Source of the DNA: JASLDZ01 sp964242625
GTDB taxonomy: Bacteria > Pseudomonadota > Alphaproteobacteria > Caulobacterales > Caulobacteraceae
Length of the DNA stretch: 64,000 nt
Direction of reading: 5' to 3'
NCBI GenBank assembly: GCA_964242625.1
Contig: CAXTAO010000008.1
Span: 29,321 to 93,320, forward strand
Notes under the pieces: generated by a model
Told to the model about the DNA's origin: nothing
Databases searched by the model: none
The model's input: the letters and a program-made list of their open reading frames with translations, nothing else
Shown here: in pieces, positions 24,796 through 33,376 of the stretch
Numbering within the stretch: position 1 is the stretch's first letter
How the letters are laid out: each line of letters opens with the position of its first letter
Position numbers and translations under genes: made by a program

Positions 24796-26954
24796 AGCCC
24801 GCGGCCGGCGAGCTCGAGGCGCTCACCGCCGGCCGCCACGCCGACCCCTTCCGCCTGCTCGGCCCCCACGCGGGGCCGGCCGGCGTGTTCGCGCGCACGC
24901 TGGTTCCGGGCGCGGAGCAGGTGACCGCCCACACGCTGGGCGGCCAGGCGGTGGGCGAGCTCGCGCCCGTGGCGGACCACCCCGGGCTGTTCGAGGGCGT
25001 GCTGCCCGGGCTGGACGCGCCCGAGCCCTTGCGGCTGCGCGCGCGCGGCGGCGGGGCGGAGTGGTGGACCACCGATCCCTACAGCTTCGGCCCCGTGCTG
25101 GGCCCGGTCGACGACTTGCTGCTTGCGGAGGGCACGCACAATCGCCTGTTCGACAAGCTGGGGGCTCACGCGCTGGAGCACGAGGGCGCGCACGGCGTGC
25201 ATTTCGCCGTCTGGGCGCCGGACGCGGAGCGCGTGTCGGTGGTCGGCCCCTTCAACGACTGGGATGGTCGCCGCCACGTGATGCGCCGCCGCTCCGACGT
25301 GGGAGTGTGGGAGATCTTCCTGCCCGAGGTGACGCCGCTCACCCCCTACAAGTTCGAGCTCCTTGGCCCCGGCGGCGCGCCCCTACCGCTGAAGGCCGAC
25401 CCCTTCGCCCGCCGCTCCGAACTGCGCCCGTCCACCGCCTCTGTGGTCGAAGCGCCCACCCGCCACCAGTGGGGCGACGCGGCGCACCGAGCGCACTGGG
25501 CGAGCGTGGACCCGCGACGCCAGCCCATGTCGATCTACGAGGTGCACCCGGGCTCGTGGCGCCGCCGGCTCGACGGGTCGTTCCAGAGCTGGGACGAGAT
25601 GGCGGCCGAGCTGATCCCCTATGTGGTCGACCTGGGCTTCACCCACATCGAGTTCCTGCCCGTCTCCGAGCACCCTTACGACCCGAGCTGGGGGTACCAG
25701 ACGCTGGGCCTGTATGCGCCGACCGCCCGCTTCGGCGAGCCGGAAGGGCTGATGCGCTTCGTCGACGGCGCGCACCGCGCGGGGGTGGGCGTGATCCTGG
25801 ACTGGGTGCCCGCCCACTTCCCGACCGACGCCCACGGCCTGGCGCAGTTCGACGGCACCGCGCTCTACGAGCACGAGGACCCGCGCCAGGGCTTCCACCC
25901 CGACTGGAACACCGCGATCTACAACTTCGGCCGCAGCGAGGTGAAGAGCTTCCTCGTCAACAACGCGCTCTACTGGCCCGAGCGCTTCCACATCGACGGG
26001 CTGCGGGTGGATGCGGTGGCGTCCATGCTCTACCGCGACTACTCGCGCAAGGCGGGCGAGTGGGCCCCCAACGCCGAAGGCGGGCGCGAGAACTGGGAAG
26101 CGGTGGAGTTCCTCCAGGCCGCCAACCGCGAGGTCTACGGCGCGCATCCGGGCGTCTTCACCGTCGCCGAGGAGTCGACCGCCTGGCCAGGCGTCACCCG
26201 CCCCGCGCACGAGGGCGGCCTGGGCTTCGGCTTCAAGTGGAACATGGGCTGGATGCACGATACGCTGAGCTATTTCAGCCGCGACGCCGTGCACCGCCGC
26301 CACCACCACGACGAGATCACCTTCGGCCCGAGCTACGCCTTCTCCGAGAACTTCGTCCTGCCGCTGAGCCACGACGAGGTGGTGCACGGCAAGGGCTCGC
26401 TCCTCGCCAAGATGAGCGGCGACGACTGGGGTCAGTTCGCCAACCTGCGCGCGCTCTACGGCCTGATGTGGGGCTTTCCCGGCAAGAAGCTCCTCTTCAT
26501 GGGTCAAGAGTTCGCCCAGCGCCGCGAGTGGTCGGAGGCGCGCGCGCTCGACTGGGAGCTCCTGGGCGCGCCGGCGCACGCGGGAGTGCGCGACCTCGTG
26601 CGCGAGCTCAACGGCCTCCACCGCGAGCGGCCGGCGCTGCACGCGCGCGACTGCGAGGGGGAGGGGTTCCGCTGGTCGGTGGTCGACGACCGCGACCAGT
26701 CGGTGTTCGCCTGGACGCGCCACGCGGCCGAAGCGCCACCGGTGGCGGTGATCGCCAACCTCACCCCCGCGCCGCGCGAGGGCTACCGCCTGCGCCTGCC
26801 TGTCGAGGGCCCGTGGCGCGAGATCCTCAACACCGACGCGCGCCGCTGGGGCGGTTCGGGCTTCCCGACCGTCGCCGCGCCCGTCGTGCGCGACGGCTGG
26901 GCCGAGCTCAGCCTGCCGCCGCTCGCCGTTCTGATGCTGGAGCCTGCGCCATGA
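24792..26954 (+). CDS. glgB: 1,4-alpha-glucan branching enzyme
   Basis: This 720-residue GH13 enzyme creates alpha-1,6 branches in glycogen. It has two N-terminal carbohydrate-binding/E-set domains, the second starting VHFAVWAPDAERVSVVGPFNDWDG. The catalytic barrel carries the nucleophile in LRVDAVASMLY, the acid in FTVAEEST and the transition-state residues in PLSHDEVVHGKGSLL. A C-terminal all-beta domain closes it. GTG 24792 overlaps the glgP stop. Length agrees with proteins having both N-terminal modules. Confidence 0.96.
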   Translation: MKPAAGELEALTAGRHADPFRLLGPHAGPAGVFARTLVPGAEQVTAHTLGGQAVGELAPVADHPGLFEGVLPGLDAPEPLRLRARGGGAEWWTTDPYSFGPVLGPVDDLLLAEGTHNRLFDKLGAHALEHEGAHGVHFAVWAPDAERVSVVGPFNDWDGRRHVMRRRSDVGVWEIFLPEVTPLTPYKFELLGPGGAPLPLKADPFARRSELRPSTASVVEAPTRHQWGDAAHRAHWASVDPRRQPMSIYEVHPGSWRRRLDGSFQSWDEMAAELIPYVVDLGFTHIEFLPVSEHPYDPSWGYQTLGLYAPTARFGEPEGLMRFVDGAHRAGVGVILDWVPAHFPTDAHGLAQFDGTALYEHEDPRQGFHPDWNTAIYNFGRSEVKSFLVNNALYWPERFHIDGLRVDAVASMLYRDYSRKAGEWAPNAEGGRENWEAVEFLQAANREVYGAHPGVFTVAEESTAWPGVTRPAHEGGLGFGFKWNMGWMHDTLSYFSRDAVHRRHHHDEITFGPSYAFSENFVLPLSHDEVVHGKGSLLAKMSGDDWGQFANLRALYGLMWGFPGKKLLFMGQEFAQRREWSEARALDWELLGAPAHAGVRDLVRELNGLHRERPALHARDCEGEGFRWSVVDDRDQSVFAWTRHAAEAPPVAVIANLTPAPREGYRLRLPVEGPWREILNTDARRWGGSGFPTVAAPVVRDGWAELSLPPLAVLMLEPAP

Positions 26955-26985
26955 CGCGAGCGCGGGCCCGACCGGGAGAGACGCC

Positions 26986-28278
26986 ATGACCTCCGACGCC
27001 CACTCGCCCCTGCGCGAGGCCCTGCACCGACGCGGGCCGCTCGCGCGCGACGCCATGGCCTATGTGCTGGCGGGGGGGCGCGGCAGCCGCCTACTCGACC
27101 TCACCGACACCCGCGCCAAGCCCGCGGTCTATTTCGGCGGCAAGGCGCGCATTATCGACTTCGCGCTCTCCAATGCGGTCAACTCGGGCATCCGCCGGAT
27201 CGGAGTGGCCACCCAGTACAAGGCGCACTCGCTGATCCGCCACCTGCAGCGCGGCTGGAACTTCTTCCGCCCCGAACGCAACGAGAGCTTCGACATCCTG
27301 CCCGCCTCGCAACGGGTGAGCGAAACGCAGTGGTACGACGGCACCGCCGACGCGGTGTTCCAGAACATCGACATCATCGAGAGCTACGGCCCCGAGTTCA
27401 TGGTCATCCTGGCGGGCGACCACATCTACAAGATGGACTACGAGCTCATGCTCCAGCAGCACTGCGAGAGCGGGGCCGACGTCACCGTGGCCTGCATGGA
27501 GGCGCCCCGCGCGGAGGCCTCGGGCTTCGGCGTGATGGCGGTCGACGAGACCGGCCGCATCACCGACTTCGTAGAGAAGCCGAAGGACCCGCCGCCCATG
27601 CCGGGGCGCCCCGACGTCTCGCTCGTCTCGATGGGGGTGTACGTCTTCCACACGAAGCTACTGTTCGATGAGCTCCGGCGCGACGCGGCCACGCCCGGGT
27701 CGTCGCGCGACTTCGGCAAGGACATCATTCCGCACCTGGTTCGCGGCGGGAAGGCGGTGGCGCACCGCTTCTCCGAGAGTTGCGTACGTGGCGCGGAGGA
27801 GCCGCAGGCCTATTGGCGCGACGTGGGCACGGTCGACGCCTACTGGGAGGCCAACGTGGACTTGACCGACGTGGTGCCCCAGCTCGACCTCTATGACCAC
27901 GCCTGGCCGCTGTGGACCTATTCGGAGGTGACGCCCCCCGCCAAGTTCGTGCACGACAGCGAGGGCCGGCGCGGCCAAGCGGTGTCGTCCCTGGTGTCGG
28001 GCGACTGCATCATCTCGGGGGCGTCGCTCCGGCGCTCGCTGATCTTCACCGGCGTGCGCGCCAACAGCTTCTCCTCGCTGGACGAGGCGGTGGTGCTGCC
28101 GCGCTGCGTGATCGGCCGCAACGCGCGCCTGTCGAAGGTGGTGCTGGACCGCGGCGTGCAGATCCCGCCCGGCCTCGTGGTCGGCGAGGATCCGGAGCTG
28201 GACGCCCAGCGCTTCCGCCGGACCGAACGCGGCGTGTGCCTGATCACCCAGGGCATGATCGACCGGCTCGGCGCGTGA
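26986..28278 (+). CDS. glgC: Glucose-1-phosphate adenylyltransferase
   Basis: This 430-residue enzyme makes ADP-glucose from ATP and glucose-1-phosphate, the committed and usually allosterically controlled step of bacterial glycogen synthesis. The nucleotidyltransferase motif is YVLAGGRGSRLLDLTDTRAK, the catalytic Asp lies in ILAGDHIYKMDY, and FVEKPKDPP is present. A C-terminal left-handed beta-helix domain holds the regulatory sites. It starts 31 nt after glgB with GGGAGAG upstream. The stop overlaps glgA. Confidence 0.96.
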   Translation: MTSDAHSPLREALHRRGPLARDAMAYVLAGGRGSRLLDLTDTRAKPAVYFGGKARIIDFALSNAVNSGIRRIGVATQYKAHSLIRHLQRGWNFFRPERNESFDILPASQRVSETQWYDGTADAVFQNIDIIESYGPEFMVILAGDHIYKMDYELMLQQHCESGADVTVACMEAPRAEASGFGVMAVDETGRITDFVEKPKDPPPMPGRPDVSLVSMGVYVFHTKLLFDELRRDAATPGSSRDFGKDIIPHLVRGGKAVAHRFSESCVRGAEEPQAYWRDVGTVDAYWEANVDLTDVVPQLDLYDHAWPLWTYSEVTPPAKFVHDSEGRRGQAVSSLVSGDCIISGASLRRSLIFTGVRANSFSSLDEAVVLPRCVIGRNARLSKVVLDRGVQIPPGLVVGEDPELDAQRFRRTERGVCLITQGMIDRLGA

Positions 28279-29717
28279 CGCTGCGCGTCCTGTCGGTCGC
28301 GTCCGAGGCCTATCCGCTGGTCAAGACCGGGGGGCTGGCGGACGTGGTGGGGGCGCTGCCCGCCGCGCTCGCCCCGCACGGGGTGGAGGCGACGACGCTC
28401 CTGCCCGGCTACCCCGCGGTGATGGCGGCGCTGGAGCGGCCGCGCGTGCTGCGGCGGTGGGTCGACCTTCTCGGCGCGCCGGCCCAGCTGGTGGCGGGGG
28501 CGGCGGGCGGGCTCGTTCTGCTCGCCCTCGACGCACCCCTCCTTTTCGACCGGCCGGGCGGCCCCTACGCCGACGCGGCCGGGCGCGAGTGGCCGGACGG
28601 CTGGCGCCGCTTCGCCGCCCTGTCCCGCGCCGCCGCCGATTTCGCGGGCGAGGGCGGCTTCGACATCCTGCACGCGCACGACTGGCAGGCCGCCCTTGCC
28701 CCCGCGTACCTGCGCTTCGCCCCCGCGGGCGCGCGGCCGCCGCCGCCGAGCGTCGTCACCATCCACAACATCGCCTTCCAGGGCCGCTTCCCGGCGAGCC
28801 TGTTCCCCGAACTCGACCTCCCGCCCGAGGCGTGGAGCGTGGACGGCGTCGAGTACTGGGGCGGGGTGGGCTTCCTCAAGGCCGGGCTGCAGGCGGCGAG
28901 CGCGATCACAACGGTCAGCCCCACCTACGCCGAGGAGATCCGCCTGCCCGCCTTCGGCATGGGGCTGGAGGGGCTGATCCAGGCGCGCCGCGCCGAGGTG
29001 CACGGCGTGGTCAACGGCATCGACCCCGACGTGTGGAACCCCGCTACCGACCCGCACCTAGCCGCCACCTACACCGCCCGCACGCTGGACCGTCGCGCCC
29101 ACAACAAGGCCGCGGTGGAAGGGGCGTTCGGTCTCGAACCGGGGCCGGGGCCGCTGCTCTGCGTCGTCAGCCGGCTGACCTGGCAGAAGGGCATGGACGC
29201 GCTGGCCGAGGCGGTCGACGGCCTCGTCGCCGCGGGCGGGCGGCTCGCCCTCCTCGGCGCGGGCGACGCGGCGCTGGAGGGCGCCTTCCACGCGGCGGCG
29301 GCGCGCCATCCCGGGCGGGTGGGCGCCCTGATCGGCTATGACGAAGCGCTGTCGCACCGGCTGCAGGGCGGGGCCGACGCCATACTGATCCCCTCGCGAT
29401 TCGAGCCGTGCGGCCTGACCCAGCTCTACGGCCTGCGCTACGGCTGCGTGCCCGTGGTGGCGCGCACCGGAGGCTTGGCCGACACGGTCATCGACGCCAA
29501 CACCGCCGCCCTGGCCGCGGGCGTCGCCACCGGCGTGCAGTTCGACGGCGTGACGCCCGACGCGCTGGGTGGCGCGCTGCGCCGCGTCTTCGACCTCTTC
29601 GCGCGGCCGCGAGAGTGGCGGGCGATGCAGCGCGAGGGCATGAAGGGCGACTATTCATGGGCGCGGAGCGGGCGGGCCTACGCCGAGCTCTACGCCGCGC
29701 TGGCGGGGGCCGCATGA
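28275..29717 (+). CDS. glgA: Glycogen synthase (ADP-glucose type)
   Basis: This 480-residue GT5 enzyme transfers glucose from ADP-glucose to the growing alpha-1,4 chain. The ADP-glucose binding motif is KTGGLADVVGALPAAL near the N-terminus, with VVNGIDPDVWNP in the middle. The C-terminal motif is PSRFEPCGLTQLYGLRYG, followed by TGGLADTV. The GTG start overlaps the glgC stop, and the stop overlaps the pgm ATG, so glgC-glgA-pgm form one coupled unit. Confidence 0.96.
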   Translation: MTLRVLSVASEAYPLVKTGGLADVVGALPAALAPHGVEATTLLPGYPAVMAALERPRVLRRWVDLLGAPAQLVAGAAGGLVLLALDAPLLFDRPGGPYADAAGREWPDGWRRFAALSRAAADFAGEGGFDILHAHDWQAALAPAYLRFAPAGARPPPPSVVTIHNIAFQGRFPASLFPELDLPPEAWSVDGVEYWGGVGFLKAGLQAASAITTVSPTYAEEIRLPAFGMGLEGLIQARRAEVHGVVNGIDPDVWNPATDPHLAATYTARTLDRRAHNKAAVEGAFGLEPGPGPLLCVVSRLTWQKGMDALAEAVDGLVAAGGRLALLGAGDAALEGAFHAAAARHPGRVGALIGYDEALSHRLQGGADAILIPSRFEPCGLTQLYGLRYGCVPVVARTGGLADTVIDANTAALAAGVATGVQFDGVTPDALGGALRRVFDLFARPREWRAMQREGMKGDYSWARSGRAYAELYAALAGAA

Positions 29718-31378
29718 CGACCACGACCACAGAAGCCGCAACGGAAGCCGCCGTCCGCACCGTGACAGTCACGCCCTTTGAAGGGCAGAAGCCCGGCACC
29801 TCGGGCCTGCGCAAGAAGGTCCGGGTGTTCCAAGAGCCCGGCTACGCCCAGGCGTTCATTCAGTCGGTGTTCGACGCCGTCGACGACCGCGCCGGCGCCC
29901 TCCTCGTGATCGGCGGCGATGGGCGCTTCCTCAACCGCGAGGTGATCGGCGTGGCCATCCGCATGGCGGCGGCCAACGGCTTCGCGCGTGTGAAGGTGGG
30001 GCGGGGCGGCCTCCTCTCCACTCCCGCCGCCAGCCACCTGATCCGCCTCTCGGGCGCGATCGGCGGGCTGATCCTTTCCGCCTCCCACAACCCGGGCGGG
30101 CCGGAGGAGGACTTCGGCATCAAGTACAACACCGCGAATGGCGGCCCTGCGCCCGAGAAGGTGACCGACCGCATCTACGCCAACACCCAGTCCATCGCGC
30201 GCTACCTGATCGTGGACGCCCCCGACGTCGACCTCGACACGCTGGGCGAGACCCGTGTCGGCCCGCTCACCGTCGAGGTGGTCGACCCCGTGGCCGACTA
30301 CGCCGCGCTGATGGAGACGCTGTTCGACTTCGACGCGATCCGGGCGGCGGTGCGGGGCGGCCTCACCCTGAGCTTCGACGCCATGAGCGCGATCACCGGC
30401 CCCTACGCCCACGACATTCTGGAGCGGCGCCTCGGCTTTTCCGCAGGCGCGGTCGTGAACGGAGAGCCCCTGCCCGACTTCGGCGGCCACCATCCCGACC
30501 CCAACCTCGTGCACGCCCGCGCGCTGTACGACCGCATGATGGGCGAGGCCGCGCCCGACTTCGGCGCGGCGTCGGACGGCGACGGCGACCGCAACCTGAT
30601 CATCGGCCGCGGCCGCTTCGTCACGCCGTCGGACTCGCTGGCGATCCTGGCCGCCAACGCCCACCTCGCTCCCGCCTACCGCGCGGGCCTCAAGGGCGTG
30701 GCGCGTTCCATGCCGACGAGCGCTGCGGTCGACCGGGTGGCCGAGGCGCTGGGGATCGAAGCCTACGAGACGCCCACCGGCTGGAAGTTCTTCGGCAACC
30801 TCCTGGACGCGGGCCTCGCCACCATGTGCGGCGAAGAAAGCGCAGGCACGGGCTCGGACCACGTGCGCGAGAAGGACGGGCTGTGGGCGGTGCTCCTCTG
30901 GCTCAACATCCTGGCGGTGCGCGGCGAGGGCGTGGACGCCATCGTGCAGGATCACTGGGCGCGGTACGGCCGCAACTACTACGCCCGCCACGACTACGAG
31001 GGCGTCGACCAGGCGGGGGCCGACGCGCTGATGGCCGCCCTGCGCGAGCGCCTCTCGGCCCTGCCGGCCGAGCGCTTAGGCCCGCTTGTCGTCGAGGCGG
31101 CGGACGATTTCAGCTACCACGACCCGGTCGACGGCTCGACCAGCGCGCGCCAGGGCGTGCGGGTGCTGTTCCGGGGCGGCTCGCGCGTGGTGTTCCGCCT
31201 GTCGGGCACGGGCACCGCCGGGGCGACGCTGCGCGTCTACATCGAGCGGTACGAGCCGCCGGAGGGTGTTCTCGACCAGGAGGTGGGCGCGGCGCTGGCG
31301 CCCCTGGTGGATGCGGCCGAGGCGCTGGCCTCCATCCGCGCCCACACGGGCCGCGACGCCCCCGACGTGATCACCTGA
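29714..31378 (+). CDS. pgm: Phosphoglucomutase (alpha-D-glucose specific)
   Basis: This 554-residue four-domain phosphohexomutase interconverts glucose-6-phosphate and glucose-1-phosphate and feeds GlgC. The phosphoserine loop is LSASHNPGG, the metal loop is ASDGDGDRNLI, and GEESAGTGSDH forms the sugar-binding loop. Its start (TVTVTPFEGQKPGTSGLRKKV) and length are those of the eukaryote-like Pgm family, not of PgcA or ManB types. The first 15 residues are a Thr/Ala-rich extension. Confidence 0.95.
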   Translation: MTTTTTEAATEAAVRTVTVTPFEGQKPGTSGLRKKVRVFQEPGYAQAFIQSVFDAVDDRAGALLVIGGDGRFLNREVIGVAIRMAAANGFARVKVGRGGLLSTPAASHLIRLSGAIGGLILSASHNPGGPEEDFGIKYNTANGGPAPEKVTDRIYANTQSIARYLIVDAPDVDLDTLGETRVGPLTVEVVDPVADYAALMETLFDFDAIRAAVRGGLTLSFDAMSAITGPYAHDILERRLGFSAGAVVNGEPLPDFGGHHPDPNLVHARALYDRMMGEAAPDFGAASDGDGDRNLIIGRGRFVTPSDSLAILAANAHLAPAYRAGLKGVARSMPTSAAVDRVAEALGIEAYETPTGWKFFGNLLDAGLATMCGEESAGTGSDHVREKDGLWAVLLWLNILAVRGEGVDAIVQDHWARYGRNYYARHDYEGVDQAGADALMAALRERLSALPAERLGPLVVEAADDFSYHDPVDGSTSARQGVRVLFRGGSRVVFRLSGTGTAGATLRVYIERYEPPEGVLDQEVGAALAPLVDAAEALASIRAHTGRDAPDVIT

Positions 31379-31396
31379 GCCCCGCGTGAGCGCCAA

Positions 31397-33238
31397 GTGA
31401 GCGCCGCCGCGCGGCTCGGCGTGCACCTTACGGCGGGTGGCGTGCGCGTGGCGGTGCGCGCGCCCTTGGCCGAGGCCGTTTGGCTGTGCGTGTTCGAGGC
31501 CGCCGAACGCGAGACGCGCCATCCCCTGACGCGCGACGGCGACCTCTGGGTGGGCGAGATCGCCGGCGAGGGGGCGGGCCTGCGCTACGGCCTGCGCGCC
31601 GACGGGCCGTGGGCCCCCGAACGCGGGCTTTGGTTCGACCCCGAGAAGCTCCTGATCGATCCCTGCGCGCGACGGCTCGACCGCCGCTTCGTGCAGGACC
31701 CCCGCCTGGCCCTGCCGCGCGAGACGGCGGTGGACACCGCGGCCCTCGTTCCCAAGGCCGTGGTCGAGCCGCCCCGCGCGCCGGCGCCGCCCGCGCCGCC
31801 GCTCTTCCGGCCGGGAGGGCTGATCTACGAACTCAACGTGCGTGGCTTCACCCGGCGTCATCCGGGCGTGCCCGAGGCGCTGCGCGGCACGGTGGCGGCG
31901 CTGGCTCAACCGGCGGTGATCGCCCACCTGCAGGCGCTGCGCGTCTCCGCCGTCGAGCTGATGCCGGTCATAGCCTGGATCGACGAACGCCACCTGCCGC
32001 CGCTGGGGCTCCGCAACGCCTGGGGCTACAACCCCGTGGCGCTCGGCGCGCTCGATCCCGGCCTGTGCCCCGGCGGACGCGCGGAGCTGGCCGACACCGT
32101 CGCCGCCCTGCGCGCGGCGGGGATCGGGGTGATCCTCGATCTCGTCTTCAACCACACGGGCGAAGCGGACCTGGCGGGACCGACCCTGTCCCTGCGCGGG
32201 CTCGGCCCGCAAGCCTATGCCCACCCGCCCGGCCGGCCGGGGGAGCTCGTCAACGACACCGGCTGCGGAAACACCCTGGCCGTGTGGCGCCCGTTTGTGC
32301 GCGCGCTCGTGCTGGACGTCCTGCGCGACTTCGCCGACCTCGGCGTGGACGGCTTCCGCTTCGACCTTGCCCCGGTGCTCGCGCGGGGCCCGGACGGTTT
32401 CGATCCGCATGCGGATATTTTCGCCGAGATCGCCGCGGACCCGCGCCTGTGCGACCGCGTGCTGATCGCCGAGCCGTGGGACCCGGGTCCCGGCGGCTAT
32501 CGGCTGGGCGCCTTCCCCCCGCCCTGGCTGGAATGGAATGACCGGAGCCGCGACGACGTGCGCCGCTTCGTGCGCGGCGACGGCTCCGCCGCCGCGCTCG
32601 CCACGCGGCTGATGGGATCGGCCGACGTGTTCGGGGGCGAGGGCGCGGCCACGACCCGCTCGGTCGACTTCGTCGCCGCCCACGACGGCTTCACCCTGCG
32701 CGACCTCGTCTCCCACGCGCACCGGCACAACCTCGCCAACGGCGAGGAGGGCCGCGACGGCCACGCGGGCGAGGTGTCGTGGAACGGCGGCGTCGAGGGG
32801 CCGTCCCCTGATCCGGCGGTGCAGGCGCGGCGCGACGCCGACGTGCGCTTCCTCCTGGCGCTCCTTTTCGCCTCCCGCGCGACGATCATGCTGGCCGCGG
32901 GCGACGAGTTCGGCCGGACCCAGGGCGGCAACAACAACGCCTACGCCCAGGACGAGGCCGTCGTCCTGGATTGGGGTAACCGGGACGCGGCGCTGGAGCG
33001 CTTCGTCGGCGAGCTGGCGGCCGCCCGCGCGGCGCGCCCCGAGCTCGTCGGTGCGGCGTTTCTGGAGCACGCCGGGCTCCTGGGCTGGAGCTGGCGCGAT
33101 CTGTGGGGCGATCCCCTCACCCCCGAGCGTTGGACCGACCCCGACCTCCCGGGTTTCGAGCTGCGGATGTCGCACGCCGACGGACAGCAGAGCGTCCTGC
33201 GGGTCGACCGACGCGCGCGCATCGCGACGGTCGGGTGA
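31397..33238 (+). CDS. glgX: Glycogen debranching enzyme
   Basis: This 613-residue GH13_11 enzyme hydrolyses the short branch stubs left by phosphorylase. An N-terminal E-set domain comes first. The catalytic barrel includes YELNVRGFTRRHPGV, WGYNPVALGAL, LVFNHTGEAD, the nucleophile region GVDGFRFDLAPVL and the acid LIAEPWDPG. It is shorter than many GlgX proteins (about 650-700 residues), mainly at the C-terminal beta domain. GTG 31397 is the predicted start. It ends the operon. Confidence 0.93.
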   Translation: MSAAARLGVHLTAGGVRVAVRAPLAEAVWLCVFEAAERETRHPLTRDGDLWVGEIAGEGAGLRYGLRADGPWAPERGLWFDPEKLLIDPCARRLDRRFVQDPRLALPRETAVDTAALVPKAVVEPPRAPAPPAPPLFRPGGLIYELNVRGFTRRHPGVPEALRGTVAALAQPAVIAHLQALRVSAVELMPVIAWIDERHLPPLGLRNAWGYNPVALGALDPGLCPGGRAELADTVAALRAAGIGVILDLVFNHTGEADLAGPTLSLRGLGPQAYAHPPGRPGELVNDTGCGNTLAVWRPFVRALVLDVLRDFADLGVDGFRFDLAPVLARGPDGFDPHADIFAEIAADPRLCDRVLIAEPWDPGPGGYRLGAFPPPWLEWNDRSRDDVRRFVRGDGSAAALATRLMGSADVFGGEGAATTRSVDFVAAHDGFTLRDLVSHAHRHNLANGEEGRDGHAGEVSWNGGVEGPSPDPAVQARRDADVRFLLALLFASRATIMLAAGDEFGRTQGGNNNAYAQDEAVVLDWGNRDAALERFVGELAAARAARPELVGAAFLEHAGLLGWSWRDLWGDPLTPERWTDPDLPGFELRMSHADGQQSVLRVDRRARIATVG

Positions 33239-33376
33239 CGCGCGGGGCCGTCTGGCCTCATGCCCGGCGCGCCGGCTCGGGGTGCGCACGACCCCGGAAT
33301 GCGTGGAGGAGGCATGGCGCCGGCCCACGATCGCGTGGCAAAGGGGCGCTTATTTTCCGATCAGCCGGGTCTGTGC

